Shown here piece after piece: positions 11,601-22,365 of a stretch of 64,000 nt of DNA. The notes below the pieces were generated by a model. The model had not been told where the DNA came from, did not search any database, and worked only from the letters and a program-made list of their open reading frames with translations. This DNA is from Chaetomium olivaceum (Eukaryota > Ascomycota > Sordariomycetes > Sordariales > Chaetomiaceae), in contig JAYWVB010000022.1 of NCBI GenBank assembly GCA_039881045.1, positions 186,001-250,000 of the forward strand. The letters run 5' to 3'. The position numbers and the translations under genes were made by a program. The first letter of the stretch is position 1; every line of letters begins with the position of its first letter.

Positions 11601-13964
11601 CGGGGTTTGCATTGGTGCTTGGCCGAGGAAAGCCGGGTCCGCCAGCAGCAGCTGTCATCGAATTTGGCGCACCTTGACGAGAAGCTCGAGGGGAATTGAG
11701 CTTTCGTTATGCTCATAACCTCTTCGCGCTCGGAGAGGTTGGAATACCTGACTTTTGTTGTACACGATAGGGCTACGCCACGTGCTACCATAATGCCTTT
11801 GTCTCTCGGTTCTGTTGTTGAGTTGACGAGGTTGACGGCGAATCATAATGCTCATGAAGAGCGCAGCTCGTGGGGCATAAAACATCTCATCTCGGAGCGC
11901 TGAGGTCATCTGAGACAGGAAGGCCAGAAGGCGCACACCGAAAAAGTGTGGAGGCGGGGCACGCACGAACGAAAACCGCCAAAGGATTGCTTGTCAAAAC
12001 GTTCATTCTGTCGGGGGCAATCTTGACGAGGTTTTGTCTGGTGGGGCGCGCTACGAAAAACTGTCAAATTTGAACATTTTCGTTTCGTTGCTCAGGAAGG
12101 AGGTTTGAAGGAGGGAAGTCACGGCTTGAGATCCATGTTGTTCGGCACTCTGGGTGGACACTTCTTCCACTTTGACATTCACTCGGTAATCAGACTCCTC
12201 CCACTCCTCTTCTCCAGACGAATGACTCGGGTTCCTTGCATACTTTCCAGTGGGTTGAACTATCACCACCAAAATTCTCGATTTGGTGATGAAGTCCATG
12301 AGGTCTCGGCTCTTTTCGTCTTTATTTTTGACACAGAACTCATTCAATCCTAGCGCGCCCACCAACTCCTTGCCGGCCACACCAGCGGGTTCGTTCGGGC
12401 TGCTGACAACGGCGCTTGTCAGCCCCGGTCTGATCCGTTGTCTCCGCAAAATTCAAGCAAGTCATTCCGCCACATCGATGATCGACAAATCGATATCCAC
12501 GGTATCCACTGGAGCCTCAAACGGCGAGATCGCGACTCACCGCGACCAAACGAGACACCACTTCGCTCACAATCATCGCGCACCAATTGACACCCCCTCG
12601 TAAACCATGTCCAATATCGGAGCCTGCAGATATCACCGGCGAGCGCAGATCTGATAAATGCAAATCGCACGGCATCCTTGCCGGCTTGTACCTATATTAC
12701 GTTGCGGCGTATTCTCGGAATTTTCCTTTCGCTCATACAATTACAGCCGGGAACCCTGCACCTTTTGCACACGAGCACCACGCGCCTCGCCCTCCGAGAC
12801 CCCTTGCCATGACGTCCAATTCGGCAGGGGACGTCCTCCCGGTGCCCGTGCGTGGCACAGCTCGAAACGGAAGCATGGAAGAGGACCGCATCACTTCCCT
12901 GTCGGACAGGCGGATTGTCCGGGGATGACACCGCTGTGGCTTGCCTGAGCTGCACAAAAGAGGCCCGACTTTGCCCTGCTTGGTGCATGCGAATCGCATG
13001 CATGAGGGCGCACGAGAGTGGCTGCAGGTTTGGATGCACTCCGATGCGGGAGAGGTTCGGCGAGTGGATTCGTCAGCCCGGCTGCATCCTCGGTCTTTTG
13101 GTCTGCCTGCTCGTCTTGTTGAAGCTGGAGGGGAGGAAGGGGAGGTCGACAAGCCGCCGCATCTGCAATTGCAAGTCGGCCCGTCAAACTTCTGAAGTCC
13201 CCTCGTTGGGCTTGCCAACCTCGCATGCCCAATCTATTTGACCCATCCATTGAATTTCGGTCAACCTTCTTTTCTTGTTCCCATGGTCTTCGATGCTTCG
13301 TCCCGCATGCTTGTTGTATATTGCCTGCATGCGCCGTTGCGGGTGAGCCAAGACCACCCTTCCTTTCGCCCTCCGCTGTCTCTGGCCCCCCTTCCTCTTT
13401 GAGCAACTCTCAGCCTGCATCCCCCGCAACCGGATGTGTGCTCAGGCTGGAGACAGGCCAGCCAGAGTGAAGAGAACTGGGATGACTGGGATGTTACCCC
13501 ACAACTGAACCATGCGAAAACACTCCTGGACGCTAGTCGTTCGCCAGTGATCCACTGGAAAGGTTGGGGCGCCGCAGGTTCCGACCCCAGTTCGCCTCCC
13601 CTCTCCGATTTCTCTTCCCCAAACATCAACGTTTGGAGACAACGCCCAGGATCCATCTCGGCTGAGGCAACGCTGAGAAGATCGAAAACCACTTCTTGAC
13701 ATCTGCTGCACGGGGATTTCTACCTCACTCACCTCCCTTGCCTCGCTCACTTTCACTGGAAGCCCTTTCACACAACAAGTACGATGGGATATCCCTATGT
13801 AACGCCCTGACTACGATTACGAGACGAGTCGGATCGAGTGGAGAAGCGCCTGGGCTCCGGGCTGACCGTGTGTGGGGGATCTTGAACCTCACTACCCGCC
13901 TCCCCGACGTGAGCACACTGCACTGAGCACACTGAGAACATCATTCTCGCTCGAGCACTTCGCC
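8627..13964. other. long gene-poor stretch upstream of the Zn2Cys6 regulator
   Basis: These 5.3 kb contain many overlapping short frames on both strands but none with recognisable domains, splice structure or a protein-like composition. 9240-10020 is AT-rich. A palindromic CCTACCTAGGTAGG cluster lies at about 9370-9405. 12600-13960 is GC-richer with pyrimidine tracts (for example 13717-13760) and several short upstream ATGs; it is probably promoter and 5' leader of the regulator gene. A non-coding RNA cannot be excluded from sequence alone. Confidence 0.5.
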
Positions 13965-16900
13965 ATGTCACCAAGCGACACCCAGGCCGGCCTTAAAAAC
14001 TTCAACTCCATTGACCTGGAGTTTGCTACCACCCCCGCCGAGTCCGAAGTTCACGTTGCCCAGGCTGGCCTCAAACTAGAAGGTGCCAATGAGACCCTGG
14101 ACAGCATCACCGCGGCCCACGACATGGCGGATGCAGCGCATTTTGGGGACTTTCAGTTCTCGTACCAGGATTCAGACTCGCCCATGAACGGCCTGCCGCA
14201 TAATTTCGACGACCATGGCCCAGATGTCTTCACGACGCCGCAGGCGAACTCGATATCGCCAATGCAGGATCGGCAAGACTCCGTAGCTTCCATCACCGTT
14301 CACACATCTGCCTACGGCGGTGGCAATGGGCAACGGCCCAGCCCGGACGACTCCGATAATAGCACACCAGACAGCAACACGAATGGCTCCAACCTGTTGG
14401 ACGAGCCATTGCCCGACGAGTTCGGCCTCGCGACGGGCGGACTCGCCGATGGGACAGATTTGGGCGGAAAGAAAGGGGAGAAGTCAGACACCGCGCCGGC
14501 ATGGAGCGAGCTGAAAACAAAGGCGGGAAAGGAACGCAAACGGTTGCCGCTGGCTTGCATTGCATGTCGCCGCAAGAAGATTCGCTGCTCAGGCGAGAAG
14601 CCTGCCTGCAAGCACTGTCTACGTTCGCGCATACCGTGCGTGTACAAAGTCACAGCACGCAAGGCAGCCCCGCGGACAGACTACATGGCCATGCTGGATA
14701 AGCGGCTGAAGCGCATGGAAGAGCGCATCATCAAAGTTGTACCGAAGGCAGAGCAAGATACCGCGTCGCCCTCCGTCACCCGAGCCGTGGTGAAGCCTGC
14801 AATCCCGGGTACTCTGCCTGGCGGTGGAAAAGCAGCGGCGAAGAAACGCGGGGTCGATGAAGCATTCGGGCCGGACTTAGATCACTGGGCTCGCGCTCCG
14901 TCGAGGTCCAAGCTTGATGGTCCGAATAAGCCCTCGACCATTCTTGTCCAGGAGGCAGAGGAGAGCAAGCTTCAGCTTGAAGGTGGCGATGCGCTTCCTT
15001 CCAAGGATATCCAGGAGCATCTCGCTGAAGTCTTCTTCGAAAATATCTATGGCCAAGCATATCATATTCTTCACAAACCCAGTTTTATGAGGAAACTCAA
15101 GTAGGTTTATTCGCCTAATCGCCTGCTGACAAGACTGACCATGGTTGTTCCAGAGCCGGTACACTACCTCCAGTCCTCGTCCTCTCAGTATGTGCCATAG
15201 CTGCACGGTTTTCTAACCATCCGAAACTTAACACGAACCCGAACTTCCTCCGAGGAGAGGAGTGGGCATCCACTGCCCGTGATATCTTGACGAAGCGCTA
15301 CGAGTGGCCCAACATCACGATTTTGACGTGCCTACTGATCCTCGGCTTGCATGAGTTTGGGACATGTCACGGCGGACGGAGTTGGTCATTGGGGGGACAG
15401 GCCATCCGGATGGCCTTCGCTCTCCAGCTTCACAAAGACTTGGAACACGACCCTCTGCGGATACCGGGCAAGACACAGCTGAGCTTCATCGACCGCGAAA
15501 TCAGGAGACGGACGATGTGGGCGTGCTTTCTGATGGACCGCTTCAACTCATCAGGGACGGACCGGCCGACTTTCATCCGGGAAGAAACGTTCAAGATTCC
15601 TTTGCCCATCAAGGAGAAGAATTTCCAGTACGACTTGCCAGGGCCCACCGAGCTGCTCAATGGGCAGGTTCTCGAACCGCTGCCCGAGGACCAGCCAAAC
15701 GAAGCAAAGGAGAACATGGGGGTTGCTGCTTGGATGATCAAGGCTATTGCCGTATGGGGACGCATTATCAACTACCTCAACCAAGGCGGCAAAGAGATGG
15801 ATCCTCACCCGATGTGGAACCCAGATTCGGAGTACACCAAGCTCCTCAAGCAGACTGAGGAATTTCTGACTGAGTTACCCGAGTCTTTGGCGTACACAGC
15901 CGAGAACCTGAAACTGCACGAGACCGATAATATGGCGAACCAGTTTCTCTTCCTGCATATTTCCATCCAGCAGAATATCCTCTTCATGAACAGGTTCGCC
16001 GTATCGCCACCAAACGGCCATTCAATGCAGGACGTACCGAAAGCCTTCGTTACGAAGGCAGGGGCCAAGGCTTTTGCCGCCGCGAATCGGATATCAGAGC
16101 TACTCAAGGACGCCGAGTCTCATTTCATCACTGCGCCGTTCACCGGGTACTGCGCATTCTTATCAAGCACTGTTCATATTTTTGGGATATTCTCCGGAAA
16201 CCCCACTATGGAGGCGACCTCGAAACGGAACTTGGCTACTAATGTCAGGTTTCTGTCTAAGATGAAACGGTACTGGGGTATGTTCCACTGGATGTCGGAG
16301 AACCTCCGCGAGCAATACCGCACCTGTGCCGATGCCGCGAGGCAAGGAAACCCTGCTAGCGAGAGCGCGGCTTCACCAATTTTCCAGTACGGCGACTGGT
16401 TCGACCGCTATCCCCACGGCGTGTCACAATCAGACTTCCTCGACCCCGCCACCTACAAGAAAAAAGAGAAGGGGGACGACGCTGTGCTCGAACAAAAACC
16501 AGAACTCCACACAGTCGAAGAGTTCTTCACCACCCTCTCCCCACAAAGCGCCGAAAATGCTGCCGCCAATGGCATCCCCCGTTCCGGGCCACCCACCGCT
16601 GCGCAACTCAAGCGCAAATCTATGGTCCGCAAAGCAAGCACCACCTCTCGCGGCGGCGGACCGGGCCCAGACCAAGGCCTGGAACCCCTCCAGACCGACT
16701 TCGCCCGCGCTACCGCCGAACAACTACACGCCGCCCGCTTACATCAACGCTCTTTCTCCAACGCAACCCACAACGGGGGCGCTCCGACAAGCGGCGCCCC
16801 ACCAGGCTCCTTCAACCCCCTCGCCGTAGCCGGCAACGGCCCAGGCGGTTACCATCCGGCCCTCTCCCCCGTCTCCCCCGTCGCCTTCTCTCACCCGCAT

Positions 16901-17416
16901 CACCACGGCCCGCCCCAGTCTTTCTTCCCGCCCGACCCCTTCGCCATGCCCCTCTCCGCGACCCACGGCATGTCCCGCCTCGACCGCCAGCTCGTCTTCG
17001 GCGCGTACGGCGGCCACAGCCACGTCGATCATCCGTCCCTCGGCGGTTCCGGCCTGGCCGGCTGGGCGGATGGGAATAACGCTGCAGCGGCAGCGGCTGC
17101 TGCTGCTGCTGCGGCTGAGGGCCGTGATGGGCACGGCCACCCCCACGGGAGGCATCATGGACATGGTGGCCACGGCGGGCATGGAGGACATGGCGGTCAC
17201 ATTGGGCATGGCGGGCACCAGCACCCTGCGGACGCGGCGCTGCATGCGGCGTTTGGCGAGCCCAGTTCGGCGTGGTTTATGCCGTTTAATATGGAGCCCC
17301 CTGAGCTGGGGCCGGAAGGGTTAGGGGTTGGTGGGGGCATGGGAGGGGGATTGGATGGGTTTGCTAGTATGTTTGGGGGTGGGGGCGGAGGTGGTGGGGG
17401 GATGCATCATCGCTGA
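13965..17416 (+). CDS. Zn2Cys6 transcription factor with fungal-specific regulatory domain
   Basis: Two exons, 13965-15100 and 15154-17416, are joined by an in-phase 53-bp intron (GTAGGT...TTCCAG); the product is about 1132 residues. The first ATG in good context is MSPSDTQ. An acidic, Ser/Asp-rich N-terminus of ~190 residues precedes a canonical binuclear cluster C-x2-C-x6-C-x6-C-x2-C-x6-C (C198, C201, C208, C215, C218, C225). A linker/dimerisation helix (MLDKRLKRMEERIIKVV) follows. The middle region contains the fungal_trans hallmarks (AIRMAFALQLHKDL; RRTMWACFLMDRF). The C-terminus is low complexity: Pro/Gln-rich, an Ala run and Gly-His repeats at about 17080-17225, then a Gly-rich tail. 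It is a nuclear DNA-binding regulator. The cluster sequence differs from XlnR/Xyr1, so I do not assign a name. The frame is intact throughout. Confidence 0.9.
17083..17224 (+). repeat. in-frame Ala and Gly-His tandem repeats
   Basis: GCN codons at 17083-17117 give an alanine run. GGNCAYGGNGGN-type units at about 17130-17224 give HGH/HGGHGGH repeats. Both lie inside the regulator's C-terminus and are likely length-polymorphic. Confidence 0.7.
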
Positions 17417-18238
17417 TTTTGACGCTGGCGGCCTGAACTGTGAGTAACAGGCGATGAGGGGAGGGTTGTGATTTTGGGACCGGGGTGTCCTGTGGTAGTA
17501 TACCTATACGTTTTTCTTTTTTCGTGTGGCTCGGTCGGGCAGGTGTGGAAAGAGCCGAGCATGGAAACGCTTGCTTTCCTGCCGGCGTTTATTTCGGGAG
17601 GTCTCCTGCCGGGGGAGGAGCACATTCAACTGAGCGAGCGAACAAACGATATCTTTTAACGGGTCGGGCAGGAATGGGCTGGGCCGGGTAGGGGAGGGCA
17701 CGGCGTACAAACTGGGATGGGGGACGGCTTTGCTGGTTCAAGGATGCTCAACGCTTAGCACTCGCGGCATGTATTTTGGATACGGACGGGCCTTGAGGAT
17801 GGGAAAGGCAAGTCTCTGGACTGGGGGGAATACCCCAGCCCGGGCTTTTTGGGCATCAGACAGCGGGATGGGTCGCGCTGCGTGGTATGCGATTGATGTT
17901 GCTGGGGATTGAGAAATATGTAATCACCTACCTACTGCTACTTCCTTTGGTGCGACTAGAGTGCGAGTACGAGTGCGAGAAATCGATCGAGTCAAATCAC
18001 ACCAACTACCCACCAACATGGGAGATCCGCGATAGTGTGTTGAGAGTGTTTTTTATCCATGAAAGCATCATGGAGTGAGCCGAGGGACACAACAAGCCAA
18101 ACAGGAAATAAAACAAGTCGAGAAGGGCATGGACAGACATCTCTTAGATATAATAGCGCTCAATAAATTCCATACACAAGGGCCAGCCAACGCCCGTAAC
18201 CATGTACCTTAAGAAAATAAATAATAAAAGCCCGCTTT
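17417..18238. other. intergenic region between convergent genes
   Basis: This is the 3' spacer between the plus-strand regulator and the minus-strand KRI1 gene. AATAAA-like signals occur at about 18105-18111 and 18215-18230 (the latter in a position to serve KRI1 on the other strand is uncertain). No gene is supported. Confidence 0.4.
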
Positions 18239-20356
18239 CTACTCCTCCACCTCAACACCCTTCTTCCCCTTCTTCGACCTCTTCTTCTTCTTCCTCTCCC
18301 CCTCCACAATCCCACTCGCGTTCGCCTCCCCAGCAGCAGGCTTCTCCTTCTTCTCATGCGTCTTCCTCCTTCTCTCAGTATCAACAGCATTAGCACCGCT
18401 CCCTCGCGACCTCTGATGTTGTTCACCACCACCATCGCCGCCGCCAACGAGCGCCTCAAACCCAAACGTCGGGCCGGACTGCTCAAATTGCCTGCCGAAC
18501 GTCTCGCGGCGCCACTCGCGCAGACGCGCCTTCTTGCCCAGCCGCTTCTTGTCCTTGCGCTTCTTCTCGGCGTCGCGGAAGGTGGCCAGCTTCTTGAGCC
18601 CCGCGAACTCGTTGAGGGCGGCGTCGGACGGCGCGAGCAGGATGTCGCGCGCCGTGAGGCCGAAGGACTGCGGGGACGTCTCGCGGTAGCGGAAGCCCGT
18701 GGTGCTGTGGGCTTTGGAGGAGGACGGCTTGGCGGATTGGGCTTTTTGAAGGGCGCGCGGGTTCTCGAGCTCCATCTTGGTGTCGACGAGGGCTTCGATC
18801 TTGGCGAGGTCCGCGCGGGCCTGGCGCTTGGCGGCGATGCGCTCGTTCTTGAGATCTTTGGTGGTCTTGCGCTTTTTGGAGGGGCGCTCGTCGCCTGATT
18901 CGGGTTCCGAGGCGTCTTCTTCTTCCTCCGCGGGTTGTGGTTCGGCGGCTTCGTCGTCTTCGTCCGAGAGGGCGATGGCGGGCTTGACCGTGTCGTCGAA
19001 ATCGGGGATGATGTCGTCGATGGCGATGTCATCGTCCCATTTCGGCTTCTTAGGCTTCTTCGTCTTCTTCTTGTCTGCCCCGTACTCGTCTTCCGCCTCG
19101 TCAAGTGACATCTCGTCCGCCTCAGCGTAGTATTCATCATCGAACCGTTTCTTCATCTCCTCCTCCCACTTGTCATCCTCCCAAGCATCCTCCAGGAACT
19201 TCAGCCACTCCTCGTCCGTCAGCTTCTTCCCGCTCATACCCGCAGCCTTCTTGATCATGGCGAGCTTGCCAGACGCCTCTTCAATCTTCAAGCGTCGCAG
19301 GCGGGCTCGTTCTGCTTCGCGCTCCTGCTTCTCAGCCTCCTTCCGCTCCTTCTCGAGGGCTCTCTGCTTCTTTCTGCCCGTAAGCTCCTCCTTTCTTGCG
19401 GAGCGGGCCGCGGCCATGTTTCTCGAGTAGGTCTTCAAGAACTCGTTGCTCTTGGTGGGGTCCTCGAATCGCATATTGTAGGCATGCTCGAACTCGTCAG
19501 CCATGTCGTTTCCGTCTTCTCCGTCGTCAGATTCGAATGCTTGCCACTTGGAACCAGACCCCTCGGGTGCCCAAGCCTTAGATGCCATGAACTTGGACAA
19601 GTAGTCCTCCGGGTTCTTGTCCGCATTGGCGACGTCGACCTCGGTCAGGTGGATGTTGGCTGCCCGCGATGGGTGGATGCCGTTTGCTGCTGGCGCATCG
19701 TCTTTCTTGACCGGCTTGATGAAAGCATCATCATCGCTCCATTCCTCTTCGTCATCGGCGGCCGCCGCGGCGGCCTTGATCTCGGAGAGGATCGAGTTCT
19801 TCATGTCGTCTTGCTCCTGCACGTAAGTCCGCGGGACATCGACAGCGGGAGCACTATCATCGTCAGCGCCAACATCGCCGCTCAAATACCGCTCACGGTG
19901 GTAGTCGCGCAGAAACATGGGCTTCTCCGCCTTCGGTTTTGGCTCAGCGGCGGGGTCGAAGGGCCTGTAGAAGACGGCCTCCTTATCGTAAACCCGGGGG
20001 TCTTTGTTCTTGATGGCCTGCAGCGTAGCCGAGATCTCGGCATCTAGATCCTCGGTCGCAAGCACGGCCTCGTCATCCTCGCTCTCGTCGGAGGACGACT
20101 CGGACTCCTGATCCCCCTCGCCGCCCGGCTTGTACTTTTCCTGCAATCTGTGCAGCTCCTCCCGCTTCTTGTTGTGTTCGAACCTGCGGGCGTACTCCTC
20201 GTTGATCTTGAACTCGCCCGAGGGGCCTAGAGTAGCACCACCATCCTCCTGGTCGTCTTCGCTGCTGGACGAGGAGTCGTCGAACAGACCCTTCTTGGAG
20301 ACAGTCTTGTCCTCCTGGGGCGCGCGCTTGGCGCTTTTCGCGGAAGCCGGCGGCAT
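18239..20356 (-). CDS. kri1: KRI1 ribosome biogenesis protein
   Basis: This single-exon gene encodes 705 residues from ATG at 20356 (MPPASAKSAKRAPQ). The upstream in-frame sequence lacks an ATG. Highly charged sequence dominates: acidic Ser/Asp/Glu tracts near residues 25-40 and 80-100, a long basic/acidic helical segment (ARSARKEELTGRKKQRALEK and following), and the Kri1 central motif KKRFDDEYYAEADE. The C-terminal part contains GFRYRETSPQSFGLTARDIL and FATFRDAEKKRKDKKRL-like sequence typical of the KRI1 C-terminal domain. It ends in Lys/Arg-rich nucleolar-type tails. In yeast KRI1 binds the small-subunit processome factor KRR1 and is needed for 40S maturation. It is divergently arranged with RAB5 across a 438-bp spacer. 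The frame is intact. Confidence 0.92.
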   Translation of the reverse strand: MPPASAKSAKRAPQEDKTVSKKGLFDDSSSSSEDDQEDGGATLGPSGEFKINEEYARRFEHNKKREELHRLQEKYKPGGEGDQESESSSDESEDDEAVLATEDLDAEISATLQAIKNKDPRVYDKEAVFYRPFDPAAEPKPKAEKPMFLRDYHRERYLSGDVGADDDSAPAVDVPRTYVQEQDDMKNSILSEIKAAAAAADDEEEWSDDDAFIKPVKKDDAPAANGIHPSRAANIHLTEVDVANADKNPEDYLSKFMASKAWAPEGSGSKWQAFESDDGEDGNDMADEFEHAYNMRFEDPTKSNEFLKTYSRNMAAARSARKEELTGRKKQRALEKERKEAEKQEREAERARLRRLKIEEASGKLAMIKKAAGMSGKKLTDEEWLKFLEDAWEDDKWEEEMKKRFDDEYYAEADEMSLDEAEDEYGADKKKTKKPKKPKWDDDIAIDDIIPDFDDTVKPAIALSDEDDEAAEPQPAEEEEDASEPESGDERPSKKRKTTKDLKNERIAAKRQARADLAKIEALVDTKMELENPRALQKAQSAKPSSSKAHSTTGFRYRETSPQSFGLTARDILLAPSDAALNEFAGLKKLATFRDAEKKRKDKKRLGKKARLREWRRETFGRQFEQSGPTFGFEALVGGGDGGGEQHQRSRGSGANAVDTERRRKTHEKKEKPAAGEANASGIVEGERKKKKRSKKGKKGVEVEE

Positions 20357-20794
20357 ATCAAAGAAGCCCGAGTCACCAAAGTCCAATGCCGCAAAAAGGA
20401 TGGAGGGATGGGAAATTTTCAAAGGACAAACAGTCCATGAAGAGCGTGAACTTTTTCGCGGCTTCGAACTTTTTAGTGGGGCAGTGGTGGGTTCTTGAAG
20501 CCGGCGAAGAGTTGGGTTCTGATAGGCCGGTAACTGACCTTCCTCCGCTCCGTGGCTCGTGCACCTGAGCTGCACGCTAGTCCAGGTCTGGCGTTGGTTC
20601 GAGATGTCGTCGCATTCATCCTGGCTGCGGCCTTCGATTCAGCGTCTGCCTATCACGTCACTCCCAGTGCCAACTCCAAGGACCACGCACTCACAGCGCA
20701 CAACCCGCATCTACAACGACACGCATCACGAAGACCCCTACATTGACATCGATTTCACTTGCAGCAACCCGATCGCAGGACAATACTACACAAC
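20357..20794. promoter_or_regulatory. shared upstream region of KRI1 and RAB5
   Basis: This 438-bp spacer lies between two head-to-head start codons, so both promoters must lie in it. A CACGTCAC-like TGACGTGA element (20653-20662, ATCACGTCAC) is visible. I see no strong TATA box. The function of any element is inferred. Confidence 0.45.
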
Positions 20795-21631
20795 ATGGCG
20801 GACTCAAACGTACCCAAACCGAGCAGCAGCGTCAAGCTGGTCCTCCTCGGTGAAGCGGCCGTCGGCAAGGTCGGTACCCCTACGAAACCCCTCCCCCCCC
20901 CCGCGACACATCGCATTCAAATTGACTGGGTTGTTTATGTAGTCTTCTCTCGTCCTCCGGTTTGTCAACAACGACTTCCAAGAAAACAAGGAGCCGACAA
21001 TAGGAGGTACATCTTGCCACCTCGAACACCGCCAGAGGATTGCTTGCTAACCTCGTATGCCATTACAGCCGCCTTCCTGACACAGAAATGCAACCTGCCG
21101 ACGCGGACTATCAAGTTTGAGATCTGGGATACCGCAGGCCAGGAACGGTTCGCATCGCTCGCGCCCATGTACTACCGCAACGCACAGGCCGCCCTGGTGG
21201 TCTACGACCTGACGAAACCGACATCCCTGATCAAGGCGAAGCACTGGGTTGCCGAACTGCAACGGCAGGCGTCCCCCGGCATTGTCATTGCGCTCGTCGG
21301 CAACAAGCTCGATCTCACGAACGACGGGACCGGGAACGGCGGGGATGCCGAGGATGCTGGGGTGGAGGACTCGGGCGATGCCAGGAAGATCACTACCGAG
21401 GAGGCCAAGACGTACGCGGAAGAGGAGAGCCTTTTGTTCTTCGAGACCAGCGCCAAGACGGGCTACAACGTCACCGAGGTGTTCACGGCGATTGCCAATG
21501 CGATCCCCGAAACGTCCTTGAAGACGGCCCGCGGGCCTGGTGCGTCGCATGCGGCCAGCCGGACGGAGGAGCAGAGGGTAAACCTCAATGGACCACGGGA
21601 CCCGAGCGCAAAGGAAGGGTGTGCTTGCTGA
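20795..21631 (+). CDS. rab5: RAB5-family small GTPase (Vps21/Ypt5 type)
   Basis: Three exons (20795-20869, 20943-21006, 21069-21631) give about 233 residues. Introns lie at 20870-20942 and 21007-21068; the first donor is the weak GTCGGT. The spliced protein shows the G1 loop GEAAVGKS, effector region with TIGAAFLTQ, G3 WDTAGQE, G4 NKLD and G5 ETSAK. It ends in CAC, a C-x-C double geranylgeranylation signal. The effector sequence and RFVNNDFQEN match RAB5 rather than other Rabs. RAB5 controls early endosome fusion and vacuolar sorting (family knowledge). An acidic insertion of about 16 residues rich in Gly/Asp/Glu lies just after NKLD. The intact frame and phase-consistent exons give high confidence. 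Confidence 0.93.
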   Translation: MADSNVPKPSSSVKLVLLGEAAVGKVGTPTKPLPPPATHRIQIDWVVYVVFSRPPVCQQRLPRKQGADNRRYILPPRTPPEDCLLTSYAITAAFLTQKCNLPTRTIKFEIWDTAGQERFASLAPMYYRNAQAALVVYDLTKPTSLIKAKHWVAELQRQASPGIVIALVGNKLDLTNDGTGNGGDAEDAGVEDSGDARKITTEEAKTYAEEESLLFFETSAKTGYNVTEVFTAIANAIPETSLKTARGPGASHAASRTEEQRVNLNGPRDPSAKEGCAC

Positions 21632-22365
21632 GATACTGGGTAGTGTAGATGGAGCGACCGGGGTAGCGAGGGGTATTCGTATGCTTGCCCGTTTCGGTAT
21701 TTTTACACGGTCTATCGGAGCGGTTGGTCATATTGGGCAGGTCAACTAGGAGTAACTCTTGCTTTTGGGGTTTTTCTGTTTTTATTCATTCTAATACTCT
21801 GCTGTCAGCGAAGGCCGAACCTTTTGAAGCGCTCCGTGTTCTTCTGCTGCTGTACCCATACATAGATGTCGAGTATCGCCCGCCAACACCGATCCTGCAC
21901 GGTGGAAAAAGAAACACGTCTGTAAAAAAGAACAAATATACACACTGCTCAAATTGAAATTACCATCTTTTCAAAATGGTGATTTAATTCCATGACAACC
22001 AGTACCATCTGACTTATTCCTGAAAATACAGTGTTCTCGACACTGTATGTAGAATGAGAAAGATTTACTAACATACAGTGTGTAAGTTCCAGCCTACACG
22101 GTAACACCTCGGACTAACAACGCACGTGCGGGAGCCGGCTCCCAAATTTTCACGCCAGCAGCGGAACGCGACCGGGAGTTTGTAATTCATCGCCTCATCG
22201 CCTTATCGACTTGTTCGACGTGGCGCCCCTCAATGATCGCGTCGTTGGCCCCGTCTTTTTAAACCGTTTCGGCAATCGCGCAAGCCTCGATGACCGTCAT
22301 TTTATAATCCGGTTCGACTTTTCTTTCAGGTGTGGAACCGCGTCCGTAGTCGACCGCAGCGCGAC
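21632..22365. other. intergenic region with inverted-repeat cluster
   Basis: This is the 3' flank of RAB5 and the promoter of the RING gene. It contains three related arms forming hairpins: ATACAGTGT at 22026-22034, ACACTGTATGT at 22040-22050 and ACATACAGTGT at 22071-22081. The surrounding 21950-22090 is AT-rich. No gene is supported. Confidence 0.55.
22026..22081. repeat. three-arm inverted repeat (TACAGTGT / ACACTGTA)
   Basis: The arms at 22026-22034 and 22040-22048 pair with a 5-base loop. The arms at 22040-22050 and 22071-22081 pair as a perfect 11-bp inverted repeat with a 20-base loop. The two alternative hairpins share the middle arm. It could be a regulator binding site cluster or an RNA 3'-end structure of RAB5. 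Confidence 0.6.

Noticed and set aside
12580..13690. Several overlapping 80-170 codon frames on both strands
   Set aside because: Mutually overlapping and without motifs; more consistent with a regulator leader/promoter.
13965..17416. Naming the Zn2Cys6 gene XlnR/Xyr1
   Set aside because: The cluster and linker sequence (CIACRRKKIRC; MLDKRLKRMEERIIK) differ from the XlnR cluster as I know it.
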